From Kineosporiaceae bacterium (GTDB lineage: Bacteria > Actinomycetota > Actinomycetes > Actinomycetales > Kineosporiaceae), in NCBI GenBank assembly GCA_016713225.1, contig JADJPO010000002.1, forward strand, positions 930,001 through 994,000: a stretch of DNA of 64,000 bases, read 5' to 3'. Made by a program: the position numbers and the translations under genes. Under the pieces are notes generated by a model. It did no database searches, was not told where the DNA came from, and saw only the letters and a list, made by a program, of their open reading frames with translations. Position 1 is the first letter of the stretch. Each line of letters begins with the position of its first letter. Positions 16,844 through 27,856 of the stretch are shown one piece after another.

Positions 16844-16934
16844 CACAGGGGCTCCGCCCCCGTGTGCCCCCGAAAGAGCAAGAAGTAACAACCGAAGACG
16901 AGAAACATCCAGACGAGGGCTTCGCCCTCATCTG
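16844..16934 (+). other. Paired-hairpin element before rpoA
   Basis: The 133-base rpsD-rpoA gap repeats the architecture seen before rplN. Hairpin 1 (16844-16866) pairs CACA and GGGG with CCCC and TGTG, again with a single bulged G and a CTCCGC loop. Hairpin 2 (16910-16934) pairs CAGA/TCTG and GAGGGC/GCCCTC with one C-A mismatch around a TTC loop. An adenine-rich stretch separates them. Confidence 0.75.
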
Positions 16935-16973
16935 TCAGGCGTCATATAGCGGTCGCCAGAAGGAGTTCCAGAC

Positions 16974-17990
16974 ATGCTCATTGCTCAGAGGCCCAGCCTC
17001 ACCGAAGAAGTGGTCGGTGACCACCGCTCTCGGTTCGTCATCGAGCCGCTCGAGCCCGGGTTCGGCTACACCCTCGGCAACAGCCTGCGCCGCACGCTGC
17101 TGTCGTCCATCCCGGGTGCCTCGGTCACCTCGATTCGCATCGACGGCGTCCTGCACGAGTTCACCACCGTTCCGGGGGTGAAGGAGGACGTCACCGAGCT
17201 GATCCTCAACATCAAGCAGCTCGTCGTCTCCAGTGAGCACGACGAGCCGGTCGTGATGTACCTGCGCAAGCAGGGCCCCGGCACGGTCACCGCCGCCGAC
17301 ATCGCGCCCCCGGCGGGTGTCGAGGTGCACAACCCCGACCTGCACATCGCCAGCCTGAACGGCAAGGGCAAGCTCGAGATGGAGCTGACCGTCGAGCGCG
17401 GTCGCGGTTACGTCTCGGCGAACCAGAACAAGTCCGGCGAGGCCGAGATCGGCCGGATCCCGGTCGACTCGATCTACTCGCCGGTGCTGAAGGTCACCTA
17501 CAAGGTCGAGGCCACCCGCGTCGAGCAGCGCACCGACTTCGACCGGCTGATCGTGGACGTCGAGACCAAGCCCTCGACCCAGCCGCGTGACGCCATGGCG
17601 TCGGCCGGCAAGACGCTGGTCGAGCTGTTCGGCCTGGCCCGTGAGCTCAACGTCGAGGCCGAGGGCATCGACATGGGCCCCTCGCCGTCCGACGCCGCCC
17701 TGGCGGCCGACCTGGCCCTGCCGATCGAGGAGCTCGACCTCACGGTCCGCTCCTACAACTGCCTCAAGCGCGAGGGCATCCACACCGTGGGCGAGCTCGT
17801 GGCCCGCAGTGAGGCCGACCTGCTCGACATCCGCAACTTCGGCGCCAAGTCGATCGACGAGGTCAAGGCGAAGCTGCACGGTATGGGCTTGGCGCTCAAG
17901 GACTCCCCGCCCGGGTTCGACCCGGCGCTGGTGGTCGACAGCTTCGGTGCGGACGACGACATGTCCTTCGCCGAGGACGAGCAGCTCTGA
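16974..17990 (+). CDS. rpoA: RNA polymerase subunit alpha
   Basis: 338 residues. The N-terminal assembly domain has FVIEPLEPGFGYTLGNSLRR, and the C-terminal domain (about residues 245-320) has LDLTVRSYNCLKREGIHTVGE and the helix-hairpin-helix LLDIRNFGAKSIDEV. It dimerises to scaffold beta and beta prime, and its C-terminal domain binds UP elements and activators. The ATG at 16974 is preceded by AAGGAG. Confidence 0.98.
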   Translation: MLIAQRPSLTEEVVGDHRSRFVIEPLEPGFGYTLGNSLRRTLLSSIPGASVTSIRIDGVLHEFTTVPGVKEDVTELILNIKQLVVSSEHDEPVVMYLRKQGPGTVTAADIAPPAGVEVHNPDLHIASLNGKGKLEMELTVERGRGYVSANQNKSGEAEIGRIPVDSIYSPVLKVTYKVEATRVEQRTDFDRLIVDVETKPSTQPRDAMASAGKTLVELFGLARELNVEAEGIDMGPSPSDAALAADLALPIEELDLTVRSYNCLKREGIHTVGELVARSEADLLDIRNFGAKSIDEVKAKLHGMGLALKDSPPGFDPALVVDSFGADDDMSFAEDEQL

Positions 17991-18050
17991 GCCCCAGCTC
18001 TTCATGACCCGCTGATCCCCGTGATCGCCTGAGCAAGGAGAACGACCGAC

Positions 18051-18830
18051 ATGCCCACGCCCACCAAGGGTCCGCGTCTGGGTGGTGGACCGGCTCACGA
18101 GCGGCTGCTCCTGGCCAACCTCGCCACGCAGCTGTTCGAGCACCGCAGCATCACCACCACCGAGGCCAAGGCGAAGCGGGTTCGTCCGCTCGCCGAGCGC
18201 CTGATCACCTTCGCCAAGCGCGGCGATCTCGCCGCGCGTCGGCGGGTGCTCACGGTGGTGCGTGACAAGTCGGTGGTGCACGAGCTGTTCACCGAGATCG
18301 CCCCGAAGATGGCCGAGCGTCCCGGCGGCTACACCCGGATCACCAAGATCGGCAGCCGCAAGGGCGACAACGCCCCGATGGCCGTCATCGAGTTGGTCCT
18401 GGAGCCGATGACCGCCAAGCAGGCCACCGTCAAGGAGGCCGAGGCAGCCACCAAGCGAGCCGCCAAGACGCCGAAGGCCGACAAGCCGAAGGCCGACAAG
18501 GCAAAGGCCGACAAGGCCGACAAGGCCGCCGAGGCGACCGAGGCACCGGCCGAGGACGTCGCGCTCGACCCCACCGACGTCGAGCCGCCCGCGGCCGACA
18601 CCGCGTCGGAGGGCGTCGAGTCCGGCCCCTACGGCCCGGAGTCGCGACTGCCGCTGGACGGTGGCGAGGCGCCGGAGGGCTTCTTGGTCAAGGGGAACCG
18701 GGACTCGATGAAGTTCCACACCCCGGCCTCGCCCTGGTACGACAAGACCGTCGCCGAGGTCTACTTCCGCACCGCGTCGGCGGCCGAGGAGGCCGGCTTC
18801 GTCGAGGCCGGCAAGTCCAAGGACGACTGA
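18051..18830 (+). CDS. rplQ: 50S ribosomal protein L17 with extra C-terminal 'sunset'-type domain
   Basis: 259 residues, about twice the core family length (about 120). Residues 1-120 are L17 proper (MPTPTKGPRLGGGPAHERLL start). Residues 121-190 are a Lys/Ala then acidic linker with repeated KADK units. Residues 192-254 form a small separate domain with GPYGP, APEGFLVKGNRDSMKFHTP, SPWYDKTVAEVYF and EEAGF, the pattern of the actinobacterial 'sunset' domain attached to several proteins. It lacks cysteines. The stop overlaps truA as CTGA. Confidence 0.93.
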   Translation: MPTPTKGPRLGGGPAHERLLLANLATQLFEHRSITTTEAKAKRVRPLAERLITFAKRGDLAARRRVLTVVRDKSVVHELFTEIAPKMAERPGGYTRITKIGSRKGDNAPMAVIELVLEPMTAKQATVKEAEAATKRAAKTPKADKPKADKAKADKADKAAEATEAPAEDVALDPTDVEPPAADTASEGVESGPYGPESRLPLDGGEAPEGFLVKGNRDSMKFHTPASPWYDKTVAEVYFRTASAAEEAGFVEAGKSKDD

Positions 18831-19717
18831 CGAGCACCGCACCACCCGAGCACACGCCGAGCACGCTCCTGCGCCTGCGGCTCGATCTGGGGTACGACGG
18901 TTCCGCCTTCTCGGGCTGGGCCGCCCAACCCGGTCGACGCACGGTGCAGGGCGTGCTCGGTCTGGCTTTGGCCCAGGTGCTGCGGCTGCCCGACCCACTG
19001 GGCCTGGTGGTCGCCGGTCGCACCGATGCCGGGGTCCACGCCCGGGGGCAGGTCGCGCATCTCGACCTGCCGGACGACGCCTGGCGGGCGGTGCCGGGCC
19101 GCTCCACGTTCACCCCGCAGGACGCCCTGCTGCGGGCCTTGCGCGGGGTGCTGCCGCCCGACCTGCGCGTCCACGGCGTGCGGGTCGCGCCGTCCGGTTT
19201 CGATGCGCGGTTCTCGGCGATCTGGCGTCGATACGCCTACCGCGTGACCGACGCCGCCGTCGGCGCGCCGCCGTTGCGGCGGCACGACGTCCTGGCGGTG
19301 CGGGCGCCGTCCACCGGGTTGGATCTTGCCGCGATGAACGCCGCCTGCGCGAACCTGGTGGGGCTCAGAGACTTCGCCGCATTCTGCAAACGCCGTGAGG
19401 GCGCCACGACGGTGCGGACGCTGCTCGAGTACTCCTGGTCGCGCGAGCCGTCCGACGACGGCGAGTTGGTCGTGGCGCGGGTGGTGGCCGATGCGTTCTG
19501 TCACTCGATGGTGCGGGCACTGGTCGGAGGTGCCCTGGTTGTCGGGCAAGGTCGCCGTGAGCCGGCTTGGCTGGCAACCGTCCTCGCCGCCCGCACCCGC
19601 GACAGCGGTGTGACGGTGGTGCCGCCCCAGGGCCTGGTGCTCGAAGAGGTCGGCTACCCGGACGACGCGCAGCTGGCCGATCGCGCCGTCCGGGCGCGCG
19701 CCGTCCGGACGCTCTGA
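18827..19717 (+). CDS. truA: tRNA pseudouridine(38-40) synthase TruA, apparent CTG start
   Basis: Modifies uridines 38-40 in the anticodon arm. The catalytic Asp lies in AGRTDAGVHARGQ. The conserved N-terminus (LRLDLGYDGSAFSGWA, then RRTVQGVLG) lies upstream of the first GTG (18944), and no ATG, GTG or TTG occurs in frame between that GTG and position 18602. The best start is CTG at 18827, which overlaps the rplQ stop as CTGA, has AAGGA three bases upstream and gives a normal N-terminus (TSTAPPEHTPST). The protein is then 296 residues. A GTG start at 18944 would delete the first strand of the fold. Confidence 0.9.
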   Translation: MTSTAPPEHTPSTLLRLRLDLGYDGSAFSGWAAQPGRRTVQGVLGLALAQVLRLPDPLGLVVAGRTDAGVHARGQVAHLDLPDDAWRAVPGRSTFTPQDALLRALRGVLPPDLRVHGVRVAPSGFDARFSAIWRRYAYRVTDAAVGAPPLRRHDVLAVRAPSTGLDLAAMNAACANLVGLRDFAAFCKRREGATTVRTLLEYSWSREPSDDGELVVARVVADAFCHSMVRALVGGALVVGQGRREPAWLATVLAARTRDSGVTVVPPQGLVLEEVGYPDDAQLADRAVRARAVRTL

Positions 19718-19747
19718 GATCTGCCCGGTGGCGCGGTAGTTTGCGAC

Positions 19748-20812
19748 ATGGAATATCGCTATCTCGGCCGGTCCGGCCTGCAGGTGTCCTCGATCAGCCT
19801 GGGCACCATGACCTTCGGTGGCAAGGGCGTCTTCGCCCTGACCGGCGCGGTGGGTCTCGATCTGGCCCGGCGCATGGTCGACGCCTGCCTGGACGCCGGG
19901 GTCAACCTGATCGACACCGCCGACGTCTACAGCGACGGCCTCTCGGAGCAGATCGTCGGTGAGGTGCTCGGTGGGCTGTCCGCCGACCGCCGCGACGGCG
20001 TCCTGGTGGCGACCAAGGCGCGCTTCACCATGGGGCCGGGTCCCAACGATGCCGGCTTGTCACGCCATCACCTGGTGCGGGCCTGCGAGGCCAGCCTGCG
20101 GCGGCTGAAGGTCGATCACATCGATCTGTACCAGGTGCACGAGTGGGATGGTCGCACGCCCGTCGAGGAGACCCTGTCGGCGCTGGACGATCTGGTGCGC
20201 TCGGGCAAGGTGCGTTACGTCGGGTGCTCCAACTTCTCGGCGTGGCATGTGATGAAGTCGCTGGCCGTCTCGGCGCGAGAACACCTGGCGCCGTACGTGT
20301 CCCAGCAGATTCACTACTCGCTGCAGACCCGCGATGTCGAACGCGAACTGCTGCCGTTGGCGATCGATCAGGGTCTTGGCGTGCTGGTGTGGTCGCCCCT
20401 GGCCGGCGGCCTGTTGAGTGGCAAGTATCGCCGCGGCGTCCAGCCCGCGGAGGGCGCGCGACACCTGACCGAGTGGAGTGAGCCACCGGTGCCCGACACC
20501 GAGCAGCTCTACGACATCGTCGATGCGCTGGTCGAGATCGGCGCGGCGCACGGGGTGTCCGCGGCGCAGGTGGCGTTGGCGTGGGTGCTGACCCGACCGG
20601 CGATCTCGTCGGTGATCATCGGTGCGCGCACCGAGGAGCAGCTGGCCGACAACCTGGCCGCGGCGGCGCTTCAGCTGTCGGCCGAGGAGGTTGCCCGGCT
20701 GGAGCAGGTGAGCCGACCGCACCTGGCCTATCCCTACTGGCACCAGCTCGCCTCGGCGTCCGAGCGGCTGAGCGAGGCCGACCTGGCCCTGATCGGGCCG
20801 TACCGAGGCTGA
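19748..20812 (+). CDS. Aldo/keto reductase
   Basis: 354 residues, NADPH-dependent oxidoreductase with a TIM barrel. It has the family motifs GTMTFGGKG, DTADVYSDGLSE (catalytic Asp and Tyr), a Lys in TKARF and the HEW tripeptide near the catalytic His, and the cofactor-binding IIGARTEEQLADNL at the C-terminus. The substrate is not predictable. TAGTTT five bases before the ATG suggests a leaderless transcript. It precedes the ATPase by two bases. Confidence 0.93.
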   Translation: MEYRYLGRSGLQVSSISLGTMTFGGKGVFALTGAVGLDLARRMVDACLDAGVNLIDTADVYSDGLSEQIVGEVLGGLSADRRDGVLVATKARFTMGPGPNDAGLSRHHLVRACEASLRRLKVDHIDLYQVHEWDGRTPVEETLSALDDLVRSGKVRYVGCSNFSAWHVMKSLAVSAREHLAPYVSQQIHYSLQTRDVERELLPLAIDQGLGVLVWSPLAGGLLSGKYRRGVQPAEGARHLTEWSEPPVPDTEQLYDIVDALVEIGAAHGVSAAQVALAWVLTRPAISSVIIGARTEEQLADNLAAAALQLSAEEVARLEQVSRPHLAYPYWHQLASASERLSEADLALIGPYRG

Positions 20813-20814
20813 CG

Positions 20815-24201
<3,387 letters not shown>

Positions 24202-24255
24202 AGGAGACGGTCACCTGCCCTGCCCGGCCCTGCCATGGCTGAGCGGAGGTGGGGC

Positions 24256-24279
24256 CGGACGTCCCAGCTGGGACGTCCG
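24256..24279. repeat. Perfect 24-base palindrome
   Basis: CGGACGTCCCAG followed by its exact reverse complement, with no spacer, in the 240-base gap between two divergent genes. It may be an operator for a dimeric regulator or a cruciform/hairpin. It contains nested GGACGTCC half-sites. Confidence 0.85.
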
Positions 24280-24370
24280 CGCCGGCAGAAGGCCGACGTT
24301 GCCCGAGGATTCATGACTCATGGTCGCCACCTGGATGCGTAGAGGTACGTGTCGGACCCTGATGACATCA

Positions 24371-24386
24371 TCGAACTGATGTTCGA
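24371..24386. promoter_or_regulatory. LexA (SOS) box upstream of the DUF222/HNH gene
   Basis: TCGAAC-TGAT-GTTCGA matches the mycobacterial/actinobacterial LexA consensus TCGAAC-N4-GTTCGA in all 12 fixed bases, and the symmetry extends one or two bases further on each side. It ends 25 bases before the ATG of the HNH gene, a position where bound LexA would block transcription. Confidence 0.85.
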
Positions 24387-24411
24387 TGAATGACTGTCGG
24401 GAGGGGACACG

Positions 24412-25986
24412 ATGGGTGCCGCCGAGTTGGACGACCTGCCGCTCGCGCAGCTGGAGCGAGATCTGGTCGCGTGTGCCTCGAGGCTGTTCGCTCTCGAGGC
24501 GTGGTTCCTGCGGCTGCTCGGTGCCTTCGATCGCCGTGAGGGGTGGGCGGGTGCCGGAGTACGCTCGTGTGCCCACTGGCTCTCGTGGCGTTGCGGCATC
24601 TCACTGCACGCTGCCCGCGAGAAGGTCCGGGTGGCGCGGTCGCTGGAGGGGTTACCGCTGATCGCCGAGGCCTTCGCCGCCGGCCGGGTGTCGTACTCCA
24701 AGGTGCGAGCGGTGACCCGGGTCGCCACGCCCCAGGACGAGGGGATGTGGCTCGACCTGGCCGAATCCGGAACCGCCACGCACGTCGAACGGATCACGGC
24801 CGGCTATCGCCGCGCCACCGACCATGGCGCTGAGGGCGATGGTGCGGGCAAGGACTCCTCCGACGCCGAGTCGGCGCCGGTGATCGGTGAGGTGCACCGG
24901 CGCTACCTGCCGGATGGGCGGGTCGAGCTGCGGCTGGTGTTGACGCCGGAGGATGCCGCGCTGGTGGTGCAGGCGCTGGACGTCGCATCGCCGGCCGACG
25001 CCGAGCTGCATCCGGATGCCGCGGACGACGATCATGACGATCACGAGGACGGCGGCGACGCTGCGGGCGCCGGTGAGGACGGCGACGATGATGCTGCGCT
25101 GGTGGCCGGTGCGTCGAGTGACTCTTCGGCGGGGTCGAGGTCCTCGAGGGACGGCGCGGACGTTCGGGATGGGTGCGCCATGTGGTCGGCGATGGCGCGG
25201 TCGCGTCGGCGGTCCTACGTCTCCGGGTGCCTGCCGGGTCGGCTCGGGCAGGGACTCGTCAGGGTCGCGGAGTCGTTCCTCGCGCACGGACACCAGGCCC
25301 GGGCCGCTGCGGACCGTTACCTGCTGAGCATCCAGGTGGATGCCGAGGTGCTCGCTGCGGGGCGCGATCCCGAACCGTTCGAGATCGGTGAACTGATGCC
25401 GGACGGCGAGCGGCTCTCCGGTCACGTGCTTCGTCGGATCGGTTGCGACGCAACGCTTCAGGCTGTGCTGCTCCGTACTGACGGGTCGCCGTTGGATGTC
25501 GGTCGAGCGCGTCGGGTGGTGTCCCGGCGGCAGCGCCGCGCCCTGCAGTCGCGAGACCGCGGATGTGTGTTCCCTGGCTGTACCGAGCGCCGGTGGGTTG
25601 ATGCCCACCACATCGTCCACTGGGCGGACGGGGGCCGAACCGACCTGTCCAACCTGGTGTTGCTCTGCCGGTGGCATCACGGGGAGGTGCACGAGCTCGG
25701 TCTGCACATCGTGATCGTCGACGGTCGGGCACGAGTGCACGGCTCGCACGGTGAGGAGCTCCCCGCCGTCCCCGAGCTGGCCGACGTGCCACCGGCTGAG
25801 CGGCCGACGTTGCACCGGCCGGGTGCGGCGTTGCCCGAGGCTCTGGGGAACAGCGTCGTCGGGGAGCCTCCGTGCCATTGGGCGGGGGAGCCCCTCGACC
25901 TGGGCTACGCCGTGGGCGCCTTGTGCGACCTGACGCGCGAGTGGCGTCGGGAGTCCGTCGTGCGCGACGGTCGACCGGCGGCATGA
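24412..25986 (+). CDS. DUF222 / HNH endonuclease-domain protein (13E12-repeat-like)
   Basis: 524 residues; GGGAGGGG five bases before the ATG. The N-terminal half is the DUF222 domain (AGVRSCAHWLSWRCGI, LPLIAEAFAAGRVSYSKVRAVTR). Residues about 200-240 are a Asp/Ala/Gly-rich linker. The C-terminal HNH domain, about 375-430, has CVFPGC, AHHIVHWADGGRTDLSN and LCRWHHGEVH: two Cys pairs for structural zinc and the catalytic histidines. These actinobacterial proteins are abundant and of unknown role. The SOS box upstream implies induction by DNA damage. Confidence 0.9.
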   Translation: MGAAELDDLPLAQLERDLVACASRLFALEAWFLRLLGAFDRREGWAGAGVRSCAHWLSWRCGISLHAAREKVRVARSLEGLPLIAEAFAAGRVSYSKVRAVTRVATPQDEGMWLDLAESGTATHVERITAGYRRATDHGAEGDGAGKDSSDAESAPVIGEVHRRYLPDGRVELRLVLTPEDAALVVQALDVASPADAELHPDAADDDHDDHEDGGDAAGAGEDGDDDAALVAGASSDSSAGSRSSRDGADVRDGCAMWSAMARSRRRSYVSGCLPGRLGQGLVRVAESFLAHGHQARAAADRYLLSIQVDAEVLAAGRDPEPFEIGELMPDGERLSGHVLRRIGCDATLQAVLLRTDGSPLDVGRARRVVSRRQRRALQSRDRGCVFPGCTERRWVDAHHIVHWADGGRTDLSNLVLLCRWHHGEVHELGLHIVIVDGRARVHGSHGEELPAVPELADVPPAERPTLHRPGAALPEALGNSVVGEPPCHWAGEPLDLGYAVGALCDLTREWRRESVVRDGRPAA

Positions 25987-26129
25987 CCAGGGGCGTGACC
26001 GGATCGGTGAGCGGATCGGTGACCGGAGCCGTGCCAGACGCGCAACCGAAGGGGTTGCTCCGTGGCGCTCGGCGCCGCATGAAACGCGGTGGCACTCCGG
26101 TCCTGCTTCTCGAGATGCTCGCGGCGTGA
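25983..26129 (+). CDS. Possible 48-residue coupled peptide
   Basis: The ATG at 25983 overlaps the HNH stop (ATGA) and the TGA at 26127-26129 overlaps the next GTG (GTGA). The frame encodes MTRGVTGSVSGSVTGAV followed by a basic segment (GLLRGARRRMKRGG) and LLLEMLAA. The first part comes from three copies of a 12-base repeat. No family is recognised. It could simply be a spacer with a chance frame. Confidence 0.35.
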   Translation: MTRGVTGSVSGSVTGAVPDAQPKGLLRGARRRMKRGGTPVLLLEMLAA

Positions 26130-27160
26130 CCACCTTGGAGTTCATGGCCGATCCCGAGGCGTTTCTTGCCGTGGCTGGGGCACACTTGGCGGCTGATCCC
26201 TTACTGGGCACAGTGGTCGCTACCGTGACCGCCGCGATCGCCGCGGAGACGGCCTCGGTAGCCGCTGACTCGGCCCAGGGCAGCTCGAGTGACCTGCCGT
26301 TCACCCGGTGGTGGGTCGTGGCGCGGCACGATCGGGGACGCGATGCCGATTCCCCGATCGCAGGCGTGGGCATGCGGACAGCGCCCTTCGCGCCGTACCC
26401 GCTGTACGTGATGCCGATGCCCGATGAGGCGGCGGTGCAGCTGGCCCGGTCGCTGGTCGAGCGGGGTGAGGTGATCGTCGGCAGCGTGTGTGGCGTCAAC
26501 GGGTCGTTGCCGACGGTCCGGGTGTGTGCCGACGAGATCGCGCGGCTGATCGGCGGAACGGTGCGAGAACAGGTGCACACCAGGCTGTTCGAGTATCGGC
26601 CGGTTCAGCTTGCGGCCGGTGGCGTCGAGGTCGGCGAATCGGAGGTCGGCGAATCGGAGGTCGGCGGATCCGAGGTCGGCGACGGCGACGGGGGCCGGGT
26701 GGTGCGAGGAGCCCGGCGGTTGGCTGGTGCTGACGACGTGCCCCTGGTCACCGAGTGGCTGGCTTCGTTCGGGGCGTCCGCCGACGAGCAGGCCGGGCGG
26801 CGTCCGGGGGAGGGGGTGGCGCACGATGCCGAGTTGACCGAGGAGCAGGTGCTCAGGCGGATCGAACACCATCGGGTGTGGCTCTGGGAGGACCCTGTCG
26901 GGACCCCGGTTCACTTGACACAGGCGAGTCCGCCGAGCTTCGGGGTGGTGCGGATCGGGCCGGTGTACACCCCGGGCGAGCATCGTGGCCAGGGATACGC
27001 CACCGCGATGGTGGACGTGTTGTCGCGCGAGCTGGACGAGACCGGGGCGCGGGTGTGCCTGTTCACCGACCAGGCGAATCCGACGTCCAACGCGATCTAC
27101 CAGCGGATCGGGTACGTGCCCGTGGTCGACATGGTCAACCTGCTCGTCGAGCCAGCCTGA
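26126..27160 (+). CDS. GNAT-family N-acetyltransferase
   Basis: 344 residues from the GTG at 26126. The C-terminal GNAT domain has GPVYTPGEHRGQGYATAMV (acetyl-CoA loop R/Q-x-x-G-x-G/A pattern) and NPTSNAIYQRIGYVPVVD. The N-terminal 190 residues form a second, poorly conserved GNAT-like half. The two are joined by a linker with EVGES repeated from 15-base DNA units. The substrate is unknown. It converges on the next GNAT gene with only five bases between them. Confidence 0.85.
   Translation: MTTLEFMADPEAFLAVAGAHLAADPLLGTVVATVTAAIAAETASVAADSAQGSSSDLPFTRWWVVARHDRGRDADSPIAGVGMRTAPFAPYPLYVMPMPDEAAVQLARSLVERGEVIVGSVCGVNGSLPTVRVCADEIARLIGGTVREQVHTRLFEYRPVQLAAGGVEVGESEVGESEVGGSEVGDGDGGRVVRGARRLAGADDVPLVTEWLASFGASADEQAGRRPGEGVAHDAELTEEQVLRRIEHHRVWLWEDPVGTPVHLTQASPPSFGVVRIGPVYTPGEHRGQGYATAMVDVLSRELDETGARVCLFTDQANPTSNAIYQRIGYVPVVDMVNLLVEPA
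26627..26690 (+). repeat. 15-base tandem repeat in the GNAT linker
   Basis: GAGGTCGGCGAATCG occurs twice exactly and then twice with changes, giving EVGES-EVGES-EVGGS-EVGDG in the protein. The unit preserves the reading frame. Confidence 0.85.
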
Positions 27161-27165
27161 GCTGG

Positions 27166-27813
27166 TCAGGGCACCGATCGTCGGACCACCGGACGGGCCG
27201 GGGCCGAGCGGCCGACCTCGGTGAACCCGACGGCGAGAAAGGTGGTCAGGGTGCCGACGAAGAGCTCCGCGCCGGCGATCGTGGTCCGCTGGGCGAGGTC
27301 GACCGGGTAGCCCTCGACGATGCGCGCGCCGTGGTCCGCGGCGAAAATGACGGCCGTCTCCAGCAGTCGCCGGGACAGGCCGTGCCGACGGAACGGGGCG
27401 CGGACGACGAAGCAGGTCACCGACCAGATCGTGTCGTCGTCCAGATCGTCGGCCACGCCCGCCAGGGTGAGCTTGCGTGAGCGGCGCAACCGCAGGTAAC
27501 TCGGCCGCGGGGCCAGGGCGCACCAGGCCACCGGCTCGCCGTCCAGGTAGCCGATCACGCCCGGCGGAGACTGCTCGTCCACCTGCGCTCGCAGCTGCGT
27601 GCGGTGATCGGAGCGGTCTCGGCCCTGCCAGTCGGCGGTGCTGCAGCGGAACCACTGGCACCAACAGCGTCCCGAGTCGCCGGTGGTGGTCATGACGGTC
27701 TGCAGGTCGGGCCAGCGATCGGGGGTCGCGGCGTGGGTGACGAGCACGGGCGCGGCGGGGGCACACCCGGCGGCTGGGTCTGCGACCGGACGGCGGGAAG
27801 CGGCTGGGGCCAT
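27166..27813 (-). CDS. GNAT-family N-acetyltransferase
   Basis: 215 residues from the ATG at 27813; the frame extends upstream but only over the ABC-F coding strand. The acetyl-CoA site is RAPFRRHGLSRRLLETAV and an earlier strand is PPGVIGYLDGEPVAWCALAP, with EGYPVD after it. Cys/Trp-rich GRCWCQWFRC near the N-terminus is typical of a GNAT group found in actinobacteria. TACCAT five bases upstream suggests a leaderless start, divergent from the ABC-F gene 43 bases away. Confidence 0.88.
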   Translation of the reverse strand: MAPAASRRPVADPAAGCAPAAPVLVTHAATPDRWPDLQTVMTTTGDSGRCWCQWFRCSTADWQGRDRSDHRTQLRAQVDEQSPPGVIGYLDGEPVAWCALAPRPSYLRLRRSRKLTLAGVADDLDDDTIWSVTCFVVRAPFRRHGLSRRLLETAVIFAADHGARIVEGYPVDLAQRTTIAGAELFVGTLTTFLAVGFTEVGRSAPARPVVRRSVP

Positions 27814-27856
27814 ATCCGATGGTAGGAACACCGCACCGGGCTGCAGACTGATCGGC

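Noticed and set aside
16935..18998. 687-codon minus-strand ORF over rpoA and rplQ
   Set aside because: Pure shadow of conserved plus-strand genes.
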